Positions 33,554 through 41,095 of a stretch of 64,000 nucleotides of DNA are shown in pieces. Position numbers and translations under genes: made by a program. The stretch is from Dehalobacter sp. (GTDB lineage Bacteria > Bacillota > Desulfitobacteriia > Desulfitobacteriales > Syntrophobotulaceae): positions 1 through 64,000 of the forward strand of contig JAMPIU010000095.1 in assembly GCA_023667845.1 (NCBI GenBank). The letters run 5' to 3'. The notes beneath the pieces were generated by a model. The model was given only the letters and a program-made list of their open reading frames with translations, searched no databases and was not told the origin of the DNA. The stretch's first letter is position 1. Each line of letters begins with the position of its first letter.

Positions 33554-36238
33554 TTGCTTAAAAATGTTGAGAAATCCAAGATAACACGCAGGGGTTTCTT
33601 AAAAGGAACAGGTGGAGCGGTTGCGTTTTTAGCATTATCAGGCAACTTGTTCCCGATTTCAAAGCAGATCTTTGCCCAAACGGATGGAACAGCCGTGTCC
33701 GAAACCGTAGTAAAACCTGGTCTCTGCCACTCATGTCATCTTGCGAAATGCAGTCTGCTTTACACAGTCAAGGATGGGGTACTTGTTCATGTTGAAGGAA
33801 ACCCGGAGGGGCCCTGGAATAAGGGAAAATGCTGCGTAAGAGGGCAGTCAAGTCCGGCTTTTGTGTATAATCCATATCGGGTAAAATCACCGATGAAGAG
33901 GACCAACCCTAAAAAAGGATTGGATGTCGATCCGGGATGGGTGGAAATCAGCTGGGACGAAGCTATCAACACAATGGTAGAAAAGCTTTCGGCTATTCGC
34001 AAAAGTGATCCGCGCAAGTTGTGGTGGATGCAGGGTTTCCCGGCTTTCCCCAATCAAATAACCGGAATGAGAGCCATTTTCCCGACGGTTTTCGGCACCC
34101 CGAACCAAGGGATGATTACCGGGGCCATGTGTTCGGTACACTTGACCAACGGGCTGGTTCAAGGCGGTTTTGCCCAGTATCCTGATTGGGACTATGCCAA
34201 ATATATTCTCTCGGTAGGGAATACGACAGCACCAAACATCGGGCCTGGAGACGGAGCTGCAAATTATATTGTTGATAAAGTGAAAAGTGGCACACGGTTA
34301 GTCGTTGTCGATCCGCGCTGTTCACCCGAGGCCAAGCTTGGGGAATGGGTTCCGATTAGACCGGCATCGGATTTTCCGTTTATGCTTTCATTGGCCCATG
34401 TCATCCTGCATGAACTGAACACATTTGATGTTTGGTTTGTAAAGAACCGTACAACCGGACCGTACCTGATCAGTCCTGAAGGGGATTACCTGAAGAATGC
34501 CGCCAACAAGCCGCTCGTCTGGGATTCCGTGGCCAAAGCCGCGAAGGCTTTTGATGATCCGAGCATTGGAGATTATGCGCTTGAAGGTTCCTATGAAGTC
34601 AATGGTGTTAAGGTACAGCCTGCTTTTGAACTTCTGAAACAGGGAATGGTTAAATACACGCCGGAATGGGCTGAGGAACTGACGACGATTCCGGCCGCTA
34701 AGATTCGTGAAATTGCGAAGGACCTTATCGAGAATGCCCAGATCGGCAGTACCGTTAACATCAACGGGGTTACCTTGCCGCTTCGCCCGGCTGTAATTTG
34801 CGTCAGCCGCGGATTGACCAGTCATCGTGACGGTCACCATGCATTCTGGATGTCCATGGTCGTTAACCAGTTGATCGGTGCTGTAGCCGTGCCGGGAGGA
34901 AATATTGTGGCCCCTGATCCGAAGGCGCTTACGCCGGGTGAAGACGGTGTCGTCATTCCGGAGAATTTCCATTGCAAATTCACACCTTGGCAATGGCCGC
35001 CGCAAGCACTGGAGGCCAGAGAGTTCCAGCCGTATTGTTTTGACATCACCTACCGCATGATCGATTTGATTCTCGACCCGAAACCCTATTATGCTAACTA
35101 TACCCCGGAAATGTTCATTAGTTTCGCCGCAAACCTTTATACGAAGGGCGGAAATCCGGAACGGATCGGGGAAGCCTTAGCCAAGATACCGTTTGTTGTA
35201 TCGATTGCTCACCATGTTGATGAACACACAGCCTTCGCCGATCTGGTCATGCCGGAAGCATCTTATCTGGAGATGCCGACAGCTTTCTACTTCCAAATGT
35301 ACAGACCGGGATCAGCAAGATTAGGCAACATCCATATCGGGCACAGAGAGATCATTAAACCTGTCAATAATGTGCGGATTATGGACGAAGTGTTCACCGA
35401 TATCGCGGAACGGATGGGAATGCTCTATGGGCCGGGACCGGACAAACTGAATTTTATGACCAACATTATTTTGGGCATTCCGCCCCAATTCTGGCTTGAT
35501 CTGGGCAAGAAACACAAGGCGGCGGATGTTGTCGAGCGTTACTTGAAAGGGCAATACGGTCCGCAAATCACGCTTGATGCTTTGGCCGCAAAAGGTTTTG
35601 TCTATGATGAGATGAAACCGCAGGATGTCTACAACTACACCGCTTTTCCTGGCAAAACGACACGTCACCCGCTTTACAATGTTTATTACAAGAGAGCGGG
35701 AGAACAGTTGCTGGCCGGCATGGAAAAAGCAGGAGTTAAACATCCGGGCTTCAGTGACGAAGAGATTAAGTTTTACTATACGGGTGTGCCGGCTTGGAAG
35801 CCGACGCCAACGCAAAGTGCGCCGGCAGAATATGATCTTTACGGCGTCGTTTGGAAAATTCCCCAATTCCTGTTTGATATCAGCGGCGTTGGGACCAACC
35901 CCTGGCTTGTCGAAACAGCAGAACAAAACCCCGATTTCGGCAAAATTCTGCTGAATACGGCAACTGCGGACAAAAAAGGATTAAAAGACGGGGATATGGT
36001 CTATGTCGAAAGTCAATTCGGTGGGAAAATCGGGCCTTATCCCGTTAAAACCACTGAGTTGCTGCATCCCGATTGCATGGGCGTTGCATCAGGTATAGGG
36101 CGTTTAGTCTCGACAATGAATCCGTTGTCAAAGAAAAATATTCCGTATAACCGCTTGCTTGCCTCAACATGGGAGAGCATTGAGGTTATAACCGGGGGTA
36201 TTGAAAACAGCCCTAGAATGAAAATAACGAAGGCATAG
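33554..36238 (+). CDS. Exported molybdopterin oxidoreductase (CISM catalytic subunit), copy 1
   Basis: The 894-aa protein has a Tat signal (TRRGFLKG, residues 11-18, then a hydrophobic stretch), so it works outside the membrane. A [4Fe-4S] site is formed by Cys58, Cys61, Cys66 and Cys93 or 94. A cysteine in GAMCSVHLTNG (residue 192) is the candidate Mo ligand. Molybdopterin-dinucleotide-binding segments follow (VVDPRCSPEAK, HHVDEHTAFADLVMPEASY). With the next two genes it forms a complex of the polysulfide/thiosulfate/arsenate-reductase type; the substrate is not determined. It starts with TTG, 7 bases after GGAGGTG. The downstream YeeE and rhodanese genes hint at sulfur chemistry for this copy. 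Confidence 0.9.
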   Translation: MLKNVEKSKITRRGFLKGTGGAVAFLALSGNLFPISKQIFAQTDGTAVSETVVKPGLCHSCHLAKCSLLYTVKDGVLVHVEGNPEGPWNKGKCCVRGQSSPAFVYNPYRVKSPMKRTNPKKGLDVDPGWVEISWDEAINTMVEKLSAIRKSDPRKLWWMQGFPAFPNQITGMRAIFPTVFGTPNQGMITGAMCSVHLTNGLVQGGFAQYPDWDYAKYILSVGNTTAPNIGPGDGAANYIVDKVKSGTRLVVVDPRCSPEAKLGEWVPIRPASDFPFMLSLAHVILHELNTFDVWFVKNRTTGPYLISPEGDYLKNAANKPLVWDSVAKAAKAFDDPSIGDYALEGSYEVNGVKVQPAFELLKQGMVKYTPEWAEELTTIPAAKIREIAKDLIENAQIGSTVNINGVTLPLRPAVICVSRGLTSHRDGHHAFWMSMVVNQLIGAVAVPGGNIVAPDPKALTPGEDGVVIPENFHCKFTPWQWPPQALEAREFQPYCFDITYRMIDLILDPKPYYANYTPEMFISFAANLYTKGGNPERIGEALAKIPFVVSIAHHVDEHTAFADLVMPEASYLEMPTAFYFQMYRPGSARLGNIHIGHREIIKPVNNVRIMDEVFTDIAERMGMLYGPGPDKLNFMTNIILGIPPQFWLDLGKKHKAADVVERYLKGQYGPQITLDALAAKGFVYDEMKPQDVYNYTAFPGKTTRHPLYNVYYKRAGEQLLAGMEKAGVKHPGFSDEEIKFYYTGVPAWKPTPTQSAPAEYDLYGVVWKIPQFLFDISGVGTNPWLVETAEQNPDFGKILLNTATADKKGLKDGDMVYVESQFGGKIGPYPVKTTELLHPDCMGVASGIGRLVSTMNPLSKKNIPYNRLLASTWESIEVITGGIENSPRMKITKA

Positions 36239-36252
36239 GAGGATGATTACCC

Positions 36253-36861
36253 ATGAGATATGGTATGATAATTGACCTAACTCGGTGTATCGGCTGCGAT
36301 GCCTGCACTGTTGCCTGCAAACAGACAAATGGAACCGGACCTGGCGAATTCTGGTGCAGGGTGTATAAGACTCAGGAGGGGAAATACCCGGATGCCCGGC
36401 CGGTTTATTCTCCTGTACTTTGCAACCATTGTGATAATCCGCCCTGTAAAAAAGTATGTCCGGTAGGAGCAACACAAAAACAGGCAGATGGTATCGTTGC
36501 GGTTGATGCGGACAAATGCATCGGCTGCAGGTACTGCATTGCGGCTTGCCCGTATGATGTCAGGCATTTTGTTACGTCAACTTCTAAAGGATATTATCCG
36601 GAAAAAGGGCTTTCGACTTTTGAAAAGGCCATGTACCCGCTTCATCAGGAGGGCACTGTCGAAAAATGTGAGTTTTGTCAAGGCAGATTGGCCGAGGGCA
36701 AGCAACCGGCCTGTGTCCAGGCTTGTACGGCTGTTGCCAGAATATTTGGGGATCTTGATGATCCGAATAGCGAAGCTGCAAAATTGGTGAGTTCCGGAAA
36801 AGCGTATACACTTTTGCCTGAAGCCGGTACAAATCCAAGAGTGTACTATATCAAAGGATAG
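36253..36861 (+). CDS. Four-cluster ferredoxin subunit (CISM beta), copy 1
   Basis: The 202-aa protein is a DmsB/PsrB/NrfC-type electron-transfer subunit with four [4Fe-4S] motifs: [42 protein letters not shown] and [20 protein letters not shown]. It has no signal and would be exported together with the Tat-bearing catalytic subunit. It links the Mo site to the NrfD-type membrane subunit. An AGGAGG SD overlaps the end of the upstream gene. Confidence 0.93.
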   Translation: MRYGMIIDLTRCIGCDACTVACKQTNGTGPGEFWCRVYKTQEGKYPDARPVYSPVLCNHCDNPPCKKVCPVGATQKQADGIVAVDADKCIGCRYCIAACPYDVRHFVTSTSKGYYPEKGLSTFEKAMYPLHQEGTVEKCEFCQGRLAEGKQPACVQACTAVARIFGDLDDPNSEAAKLVSSGKAYTLLPEAGTNPRVYYIKG

Positions 36862-36879
36862 AAGGGGTGGTGAAAAAAT

Positions 36880-37959
36880 ATGGATACACTGAATGAAGTG
36901 ACAACAATAGAAAAATTTAGAAATTCTCCGGGCAATAAAAAAATAATTGGTTTTGGTGTTTTGGCTTTAATTGGCATAGCCGCCTGGATCATTCAGCTTA
37001 CTGTAGGATTAGATGTCTTAGCAGCAGGGAAGAGCATGGCATGGGGCGTTTACATTGCATCCTTCTTTCTGCTGGCCGGCACCGGAGGCGGATTGCTGAT
37101 TCTCTCAGCTTTGGGAGATTTCGGAATACTTTCTGCCGTTAAAATGCAGCGCCGTTCGTTGCTGATCGCTGCGATTGCTTGTTTCATCGCTGCCGGTTTT
37201 ACGATTCTGATGGATATTGGCAGGCCGGAGCGTGTCCTCAACATGCTTTTTTCTCCCAATTTCTCGTCTATGTTTATATGGGATTTTTACTCTCTGGGTC
37301 TGTCTTTGATTCTAGGCATTGTTTGCCTCTTTAGCAAACCAAGCAAAATTCTCGCTAGTTTAACAACGTTGGTCGCCTTGGCTTTGTTAATTGTTGAAGG
37401 ATTAATTTTGACTGTCAGTACCGGAAACCCCATGTGGACCAGTGTTTTGACGCCTTTGTTGTTTGTGGTCGAGGCGTTTGTAACGGCGACAGCGGTTGCT
37501 TTGGTTATAAGAGATACAAAGGAAAGCGATGGCCGTTTGGAGAAAACATTAGCTGTTTTATTACTGGCAACCTTGGCAGTCAGCCTTGTCGAAATTGCTG
37601 CTGTAAGCCTTCTCGGAATGCATGCAGAAGCCAAAACGAGTTTTCAGCTTCTCCTGAGCGGAAACTTAGCGCCGTTTTTCTGGGGACAGATCCTTCTGGG
37701 CATCCTATTGCCTTTCGTTTTGCTGGTAAAATACAAGAGCGGCAATAACGTGAAAGCGGCCTCAATCTTGGCTTTTGCGGGGATATTTGTAGCCAAGATG
37801 AATTTGCTGGTGGCGGGGCAAGCATTGCCGTTTGAAAATTTCCAGGTCACCTACGTACCGTCGTTGGTGGAGTGGGGAGGATTTATTGGAGGGTTAGGAA
37901 TTGCGGCTTTCTTGTATATTCTAGGTATACTTGTTCTACCGGTAAAAAAGGATTTATAG
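36880..37959 (+). CDS. NrfD/PsrC-type membrane subunit, copy 1
   Basis: The 359-aa protein has about nine to ten hydrophobic helices and belongs to the NrfD/PsrC quinol-interacting family (ASFFLLAGTGGGLLILSALG near the N-terminus; DIGRPERVLNMLFSPNFSSM). It exchanges electrons between the quinone pool and the ferredoxin subunit and carries no heme. Copy 2 differs at the penultimate residue (Asp here, Gly there). An AGGGGTGG SD precedes the ATG. Confidence 0.92.
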   Translation: MDTLNEVTTIEKFRNSPGNKKIIGFGVLALIGIAAWIIQLTVGLDVLAAGKSMAWGVYIASFFLLAGTGGGLLILSALGDFGILSAVKMQRRSLLIAAIACFIAAGFTILMDIGRPERVLNMLFSPNFSSMFIWDFYSLGLSLILGIVCLFSKPSKILASLTTLVALALLIVEGLILTVSTGNPMWTSVLTPLLFVVEAFVTATAVALVIRDTKESDGRLEKTLAVLLLATLAVSLVEIAAVSLLGMHAEAKTSFQLLLSGNLAPFFWGQILLGILLPFVLLVKYKSGNNVKAASILAFAGIFVAKMNLLVAGQALPFENFQVTYVPSLVEWGGFIGGLGIAAFLYILGILVLPVKKDL

Positions 37960-38004
37960 AGGGGTACACCTATCCTAATTGAGAATACAAAATAAATTAG
38001 GAAA

Positions 38005-38035
38005 TGGAGGGTCAGGTGTTAGCCTGGCCCTTCCA
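38005..38035 (+). other. Hairpin between nrfD and the YeeE genes
   Basis: GGAGGGTCAGG pairs with CCTGGCCCTTCC around a 6-base loop; no T-run follows. It may attenuate or stabilise the transcript between the reductase and the YeeE genes. Confidence 0.4.
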
Positions 38036-38079
38036 AACAACATTAGCAGTAAAAGTAAAGTAGGCAGGAGGTGAGAGAG

Positions 38080-38613
38080 TTGCTGCTGATTGATGCTTTA
38101 AAGAAAAAAAGATGGTCGCCATGGATCGCAGGTGGATTACTAGGGGTAACGGCTGTGGCTTGTTATGCTATTGCAGAAAAAACGTTGGGTGCTTCAGGCG
38201 GCTTTGAAAGCATGGCTAGCATTCTAGGTTCTTCTTTTCACTTGAGTTGGGCAAACTCTATTTATTTTAGGCTTGTAAAGCCACCCGAAGTTAGTTTCCA
38301 GATGGTTCAATTTATAGGTATGTTTTTTGGCGCGTTAATTGCTAGTTTTTACTCTCGGGATCTGAAAATTAGAATGATCCCAGATCAAGAATGGGTACAA
38401 AGATTTGGCCCAAGTAAAGTTAAAAGATGGATTCTTATTTTTCTAGGCGGAGTAATTATTGAATTTGCTGCTGGGATTGCCGGAGGCTGCACAAGTGGTT
38501 TAGGTATTTCCGGGACAATACAGTTGTCTCCAGCGGGATTAATATTTATCGTTGGGGTGTTCACTAGCGGAATCTTGATGACGAAAATTCTCTACGGGAG
38601 GAATTATCGATGA
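38080..38613 (+). CDS. YeeE/YedE-family transporter, first half
   Basis: The protein (177 aa from the TTG at 38080, 6 bases after AGGAGGTG) has about four membrane helices and the family motif AGGCTSGLGISG with its conserved cysteine. YeeE/YedE (TsuA-type) proteins carry thiosulfate or related sulfur species. Here the family is split into two genes that overlap by 4 bp, so the pair probably forms one transporter. An in-frame GTG at 38071 lies within the SD and is less likely. Confidence 0.82.
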   Translation: MLLIDALKKKRWSPWIAGGLLGVTAVACYAIAEKTLGASGGFESMASILGSSFHLSWANSIYFRLVKPPEVSFQMVQFIGMFFGALIASFYSRDLKIRMIPDQEWVQRFGPSKVKRWILIFLGGVIIEFAAGIAGGCTSGLGISGTIQLSPAGLIFIVGVFTSGILMTKILYGRNYR

Positions 38614-39188
38614 CAACGATATTAATTCCGATCTTGATTGGTCTTTTCTTTGGTTTCGCTCTCCAAAAAGCAGGGTTAGGTCATTATGATAAAATTGTGA
38701 ATCAGTTCAGATTTAAAGATAATACCATGATGAAATTTATGATGAGTGCTATTTCAGTTGGGCTTGTAGGTATTTATTTTTTGAAGGATATTGGTTTTCT
38801 AAATCTTATAGCAGTTCCGGATACTTATGTGGTTGGTAATCTTGTAGGTGGACTTTTGTTCGGAATAGGGATGGCCATTGCGGGCACTTGTCCGGGAACA
38901 TTGATAGTCGGGGTAGGGCAGGGAAATTTAGATTATCTAATCCCAGGTTTCCTAGGTTTCCTAACAGGTGCAGTCTTGTTCGGGATTGCTTATCAGCCAT
39001 TCTTTCTCAAAATCTACCCTATTGCATCTTATGGAAGAAAAACTCTCGAAGATCTTTTCCATATTAATCATTGGTTTATCATTGTTATTTTTGTATTAAT
39101 GACTTTGGTTTTTTATTTTATATCTAAGAAAAGAGAGCATTCTTTATCAACTCAACCGCAAATGAAAGAGGAAGGAGCGAAAGCTTGA
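38610..39188 (+). CDS. YeeE/YedE-family transporter, second half
   Basis: The 192-aa partner has about five membrane helices and the second conserved cysteine motif AIAGTCPGTLIVGVGQGN. It starts inside the stop region of the first half (ATGA overlap), which ensures equal synthesis. The pair probably imports a sulfur compound or feeds sulfane sulfur toward the exported reductase, an inference from context. Confidence 0.83.
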   Translation: MTTILIPILIGLFFGFALQKAGLGHYDKIVNQFRFKDNTMMKFMMSAISVGLVGIYFLKDIGFLNLIAVPDTYVVGNLVGGLLFGIGMAIAGTCPGTLIVGVGQGNLDYLIPGFLGFLTGAVLFGIAYQPFFLKIYPIASYGRKTLEDLFHINHWFIIVIFVLMTLVFYFISKKREHSLSTQPQMKEEGAKA

Positions 39189-39733
39189 TGAGTAAAACTA
39201 GATTCACAGTCCAGTTTTTTACTGTGGTAATTATCCTATTCTTGATTCTAACAGGATGTACAAAAAATAATGTCAGCGAAAATACATTAATAACTCAACA
39301 AACTCCTCCGAAGACCCAATCTCAGACGGTTGAACAGTCCAATTCTCAAATAAATGAAATTTCTGAACCGGATAGCCCTCTTGCACCGATACCAGCTAAT
39401 TCAAAAATCACGGTCAGAGAACTATATCAAGGCATTCAAGCAAAAAAAGAATGGCAGATATTTGATACCAGAAATTATTCTGTGTATGCTCTGGCCCATG
39501 TCCCGTCTGCCCAAAATATTCCGTTAGCCTCCTTAGAAAATAGAATTAACGAAATTTCTAAAAAAACACAAGTAATCTTTATTTTTTTTAATGATGAAGA
39601 CGCTGAAAAAGGTTGGCAGATATTAATATCTAATGGATATGATCCCAATCTTGTCAAAGTTCTCGAAGGTGGGATGGATCAATGGGAAAAGGCCGGTTAC
39701 AAATCAGAAAACGGATTACCAGCTGGGTGTTAA
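39188..39733 (+). CDS. Rhodanese-like lipoprotein lacking the catalytic cysteine
   Basis: The 181-aa lipoprotein (lipobox LTGC, cysteine near 24) has a Ser/Thr/Gln-rich linker and then a rhodanese fold: IFDTRNYSVYALAHVPSAQN, IPLASLENRI and VLEGGMDQWEKAGY. The strand that normally ends in the catalytic Cys loop reads VIFIFFNDEDAEKG, so no active-site cysteine is present. The only other cysteine is the very last residue. It may bind rather than transfer sulfur. Its ATG overlaps the second YeeE stop by one base. Confidence 0.8.
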   Translation: MSKTRFTVQFFTVVIILFLILTGCTKNNVSENTLITQQTPPKTQSQTVEQSNSQINEISEPDSPLAPIPANSKITVRELYQGIQAKKEWQIFDTRNYSVYALAHVPSAQNIPLASLENRINEISKKTQVIFIFFNDEDAEKGWQILISNGYDPNLVKVLEGGMDQWEKAGYKSENGLPAGC

Positions 39734-39866
39734 GCTCATGCGTAAGCTATAGTTTTTGAAAGTTCAATTCCCTCCAAAGAAGACCGGTAGGGATATGAGG
39801 ATCACTTTAGCCAAATAAGCCTACCTTAGCGGTAGACTGCTCAGACAGTAGACAAAAGAAGAAATA

Positions 39867-39914
39867 CCCTTATCCAAATGGTATAATTATACTATACAAA
39901 TAGGGGTATTTTTT
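39867..39914 (+). terminator. Terminator after the YeeE-rhodanese genes
   Basis: AAATACCCTTAT pairs with ATAGGGGTATTT (one G-T wobble) across a long A+T-rich loop and is followed by a run of T. Confidence 0.65.
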
Positions 39915-40016
39915 GATGTATGTGAAAATTTCAGTTAACTGATCAAGCCTTGGAATTGAATTTACTGAATTCTGCAATTGGGGCTCTTCGTGGCTTACAG
40001 TTGTTCTATTATTGAC

Positions 40017-40068
40017 AAAAAAAACTGCTGCACAAACTATTTGCGTTCGTTGTGCAACAGCCCTTTAT
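40017..40068. terminator. Hairpin related to the one at 22530-22589
   Basis: CTGCTGCACAAA (40025-40036) pairs with GTTGTGCAACAG (40049-40060). An A-run precedes it. The sequence TTGTGCAACAGCCCT is shared with the hairpin downstream of hypF. It faces the convergent ends of the rhodanese operon and the minus-strand gene at 40125. Confidence 0.5.
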
Positions 40069-40124
40069 TTGGTCATCAATCTGAAGATTATCCCAAGAAA
40101 CATGTTTAGGACAGCTACTTCGGA

Positions 40125-40346
40125 TTAAGCCTTAAGATTCACATTAGCTTCTTTTTTTGTTTTGCGCCATGCAATGACTGATACCATAAAGCTTCCCATA
40201 AACCCGCTTATGGCTCCATTAATGCCGTTGTTTAAGAGATTAGAAATTTCTGTTGTAGGAAAAGGCGCAACAAATTTAGCAATTATTACACACATTATAA
40301 AACCTATGAATAAACCTGGGATAGAAGAAAGAGCAGATTTTAACAT
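40125..40346 (-). CDS. Small membrane protein (73 aa)
   Basis: Two hydrophobic helices are visible (about residues 8-27 and 43-61) with a basic Lys-rich tail (WRKTKKEANVNLKA). The SD AGGAGG stands 8 bases before the ATG. No family is recognised. It lies downstream of the zinc-ribbon gene on the same strand and may share its transcript. Confidence 0.6.
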   Translation of the reverse strand: MLKSALSSIPGLFIGFIMCVIIAKFVAPFPTTEISNLLNNGINGAISGFMGSFMVSVIAWRKTKKEANVNLKA

Positions 40347-40411
40347 ACATAAACCTCCTAAATCATAAAAGTTTACTTCTGAACATCGCTATTTCTGTCC
40401 TAATCAATTTA

Positions 40412-40540
40412 TTATTCTGTCTTTTTTTCCACTGCGATCTCTGCACCGCAATGTCGACAAACCTTACTGTTAGGTAAGTTTGTTTTCCCGCATTTCGGAC
40501 AATCGACGGGCTTCTGTGCAGTGGGGGGTCTAAAACACAT
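40412..40540 (-). CDS. Zinc-ribbon mini-protein (42 aa)
   Basis: The frame from the ATG at 40538-40540 reads MCFRPPTAQKPVDCPKCGKT, then NLPNSKVCRHCGAEIAVEKKTE: a single zinc ribbon with two CxxC knuckles. A strong SD (GAGGAGGTG) precedes it. A decayed relative is at 32263-32400, and another zinc-ribbon mini-gene at 43812-44027. All three border molybdoenzyme operons. The function is unknown; RNA or DNA binding or an assembly role are possible. Confidence 0.65.
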   Translation of the reverse strand: MCFRPPTAQKPVDCPKCGKTNLPNSKVCRHCGAEIAVEKKTE

Positions 40541-40556
40541 AGAGATAACCACCTCC

Positions 40557-40820
40557 TCAATGATTTAAGATATTTGGTACTATGGTGGGCAATGTGATTT
40601 CCATCTGCCTCAATCCGGCAGACCTATGGTCAGCGGAAAATGGAAATATTGGATGCCCGATTCGGTGTAATTTCTTTGGAGTCCACCAAATATATAGTGC
40701 AAAAAATATGCCAACATATTGAAGTGCTGTTACCAACATCCGAATTGTTTCTGAAGTTGTTATTTTTCGCGGCATTTTTTTAGGAAAGCTAATAGTGGAA
40801 GCCCATTTCTCCTTTTGCAT
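40557..40820 (-). CDS. Doubtful ORF with one membrane helix
   Basis: An 87-codon frame has one possible membrane helix (LQYVGIFFALYIWW) but no SD before its first ATG and no recognised family. An AAGGAG inside it could serve a later start. It overlaps the upstream dyad of the next operon at its 5' end. It could be a small membrane protein cotranscribed with the zinc-ribbon gene, or chance. Confidence 0.25.
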   Translation of the reverse strand: MQKEKWASTISFPKKMPRKITTSETIRMLVTALQYVGIFFALYIWWTPKKLHRIGHPIFPFSADHRSAGLRQMEITLPTIVPNILNH

Positions 40821-40843
40821 ATTTATCGAAAAGTGGACAAAAG
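40812..40843 (+). promoter_or_regulatory. Upstream dyad (probable activator site), sigma-54 operon A
   Basis: CTTTTGCA (40812-40819) and TGGACAAAAG (40834-40843) form a dyad CTTTTG..CAAAAG with 26-bp spacing. The same dyad with the same spacing is found before the paralogous operon at 44010-44041. The 24-base block beginning TGGACA is conserved with one change. Confidence 0.6.
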
Positions 40844-40953
40844 TTTAAAAAATACACTCCTTGAAAAAGGTAGAGCGCTGCAGCATGTCTTTACAAGCGC
40901 TTAAAGTGTAGACTTAAGCGTTCTTGCAAGGAACTGTTTTCTAAGGAAATTCG

Positions 40954-40969
40954 TGGCACGGATAATGCA
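40954..40969 (+). promoter_or_regulatory. Sigma-54 (-24/-12) promoter of molybdoenzyme operon A
   Basis: TGGCACGGATAATGCA has GG and GC separated by exactly 10 bases and matches the sigma-54 consensus TGGCAC-N5-TTGC closely. It lies 111 bp after the upstream dyad and 127 bp before the gene. Confidence 0.75.
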
Positions 40970-41095
40970 CTTATATACGCGTGGAGTCCAAAATTAAATG
41001 AATAGAGCTGGAGAAGTTTCTTGGGGTCACGCCTCTGATCCAGGTGCTTGCTCACAGTCTCTATTCGCATAAAAAAATTTATCGGAGGGATAAGA

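Larger units (their letters stand above)
33408..37962 (+). repeat. 4.55-kb direct repeat, copy 1
   Basis: From the 3' end of torD through the molybdoenzyme, ferredoxin and nrfD genes this stretch is almost base-for-base identical to 56875-61428. The differences I see are a 1-base indel and a substitution just after torD and one substitution in the penultimate nrfD codon. Similarity ends within a few bases of the nrfD stop. Confidence 0.95.

Noticed and set aside
35321-35926. 201-codon antisense ORFs inside both molybdoenzyme copies
   Set aside because: They duplicate only because the sense genes are duplicated; they have no SD or domain pattern.
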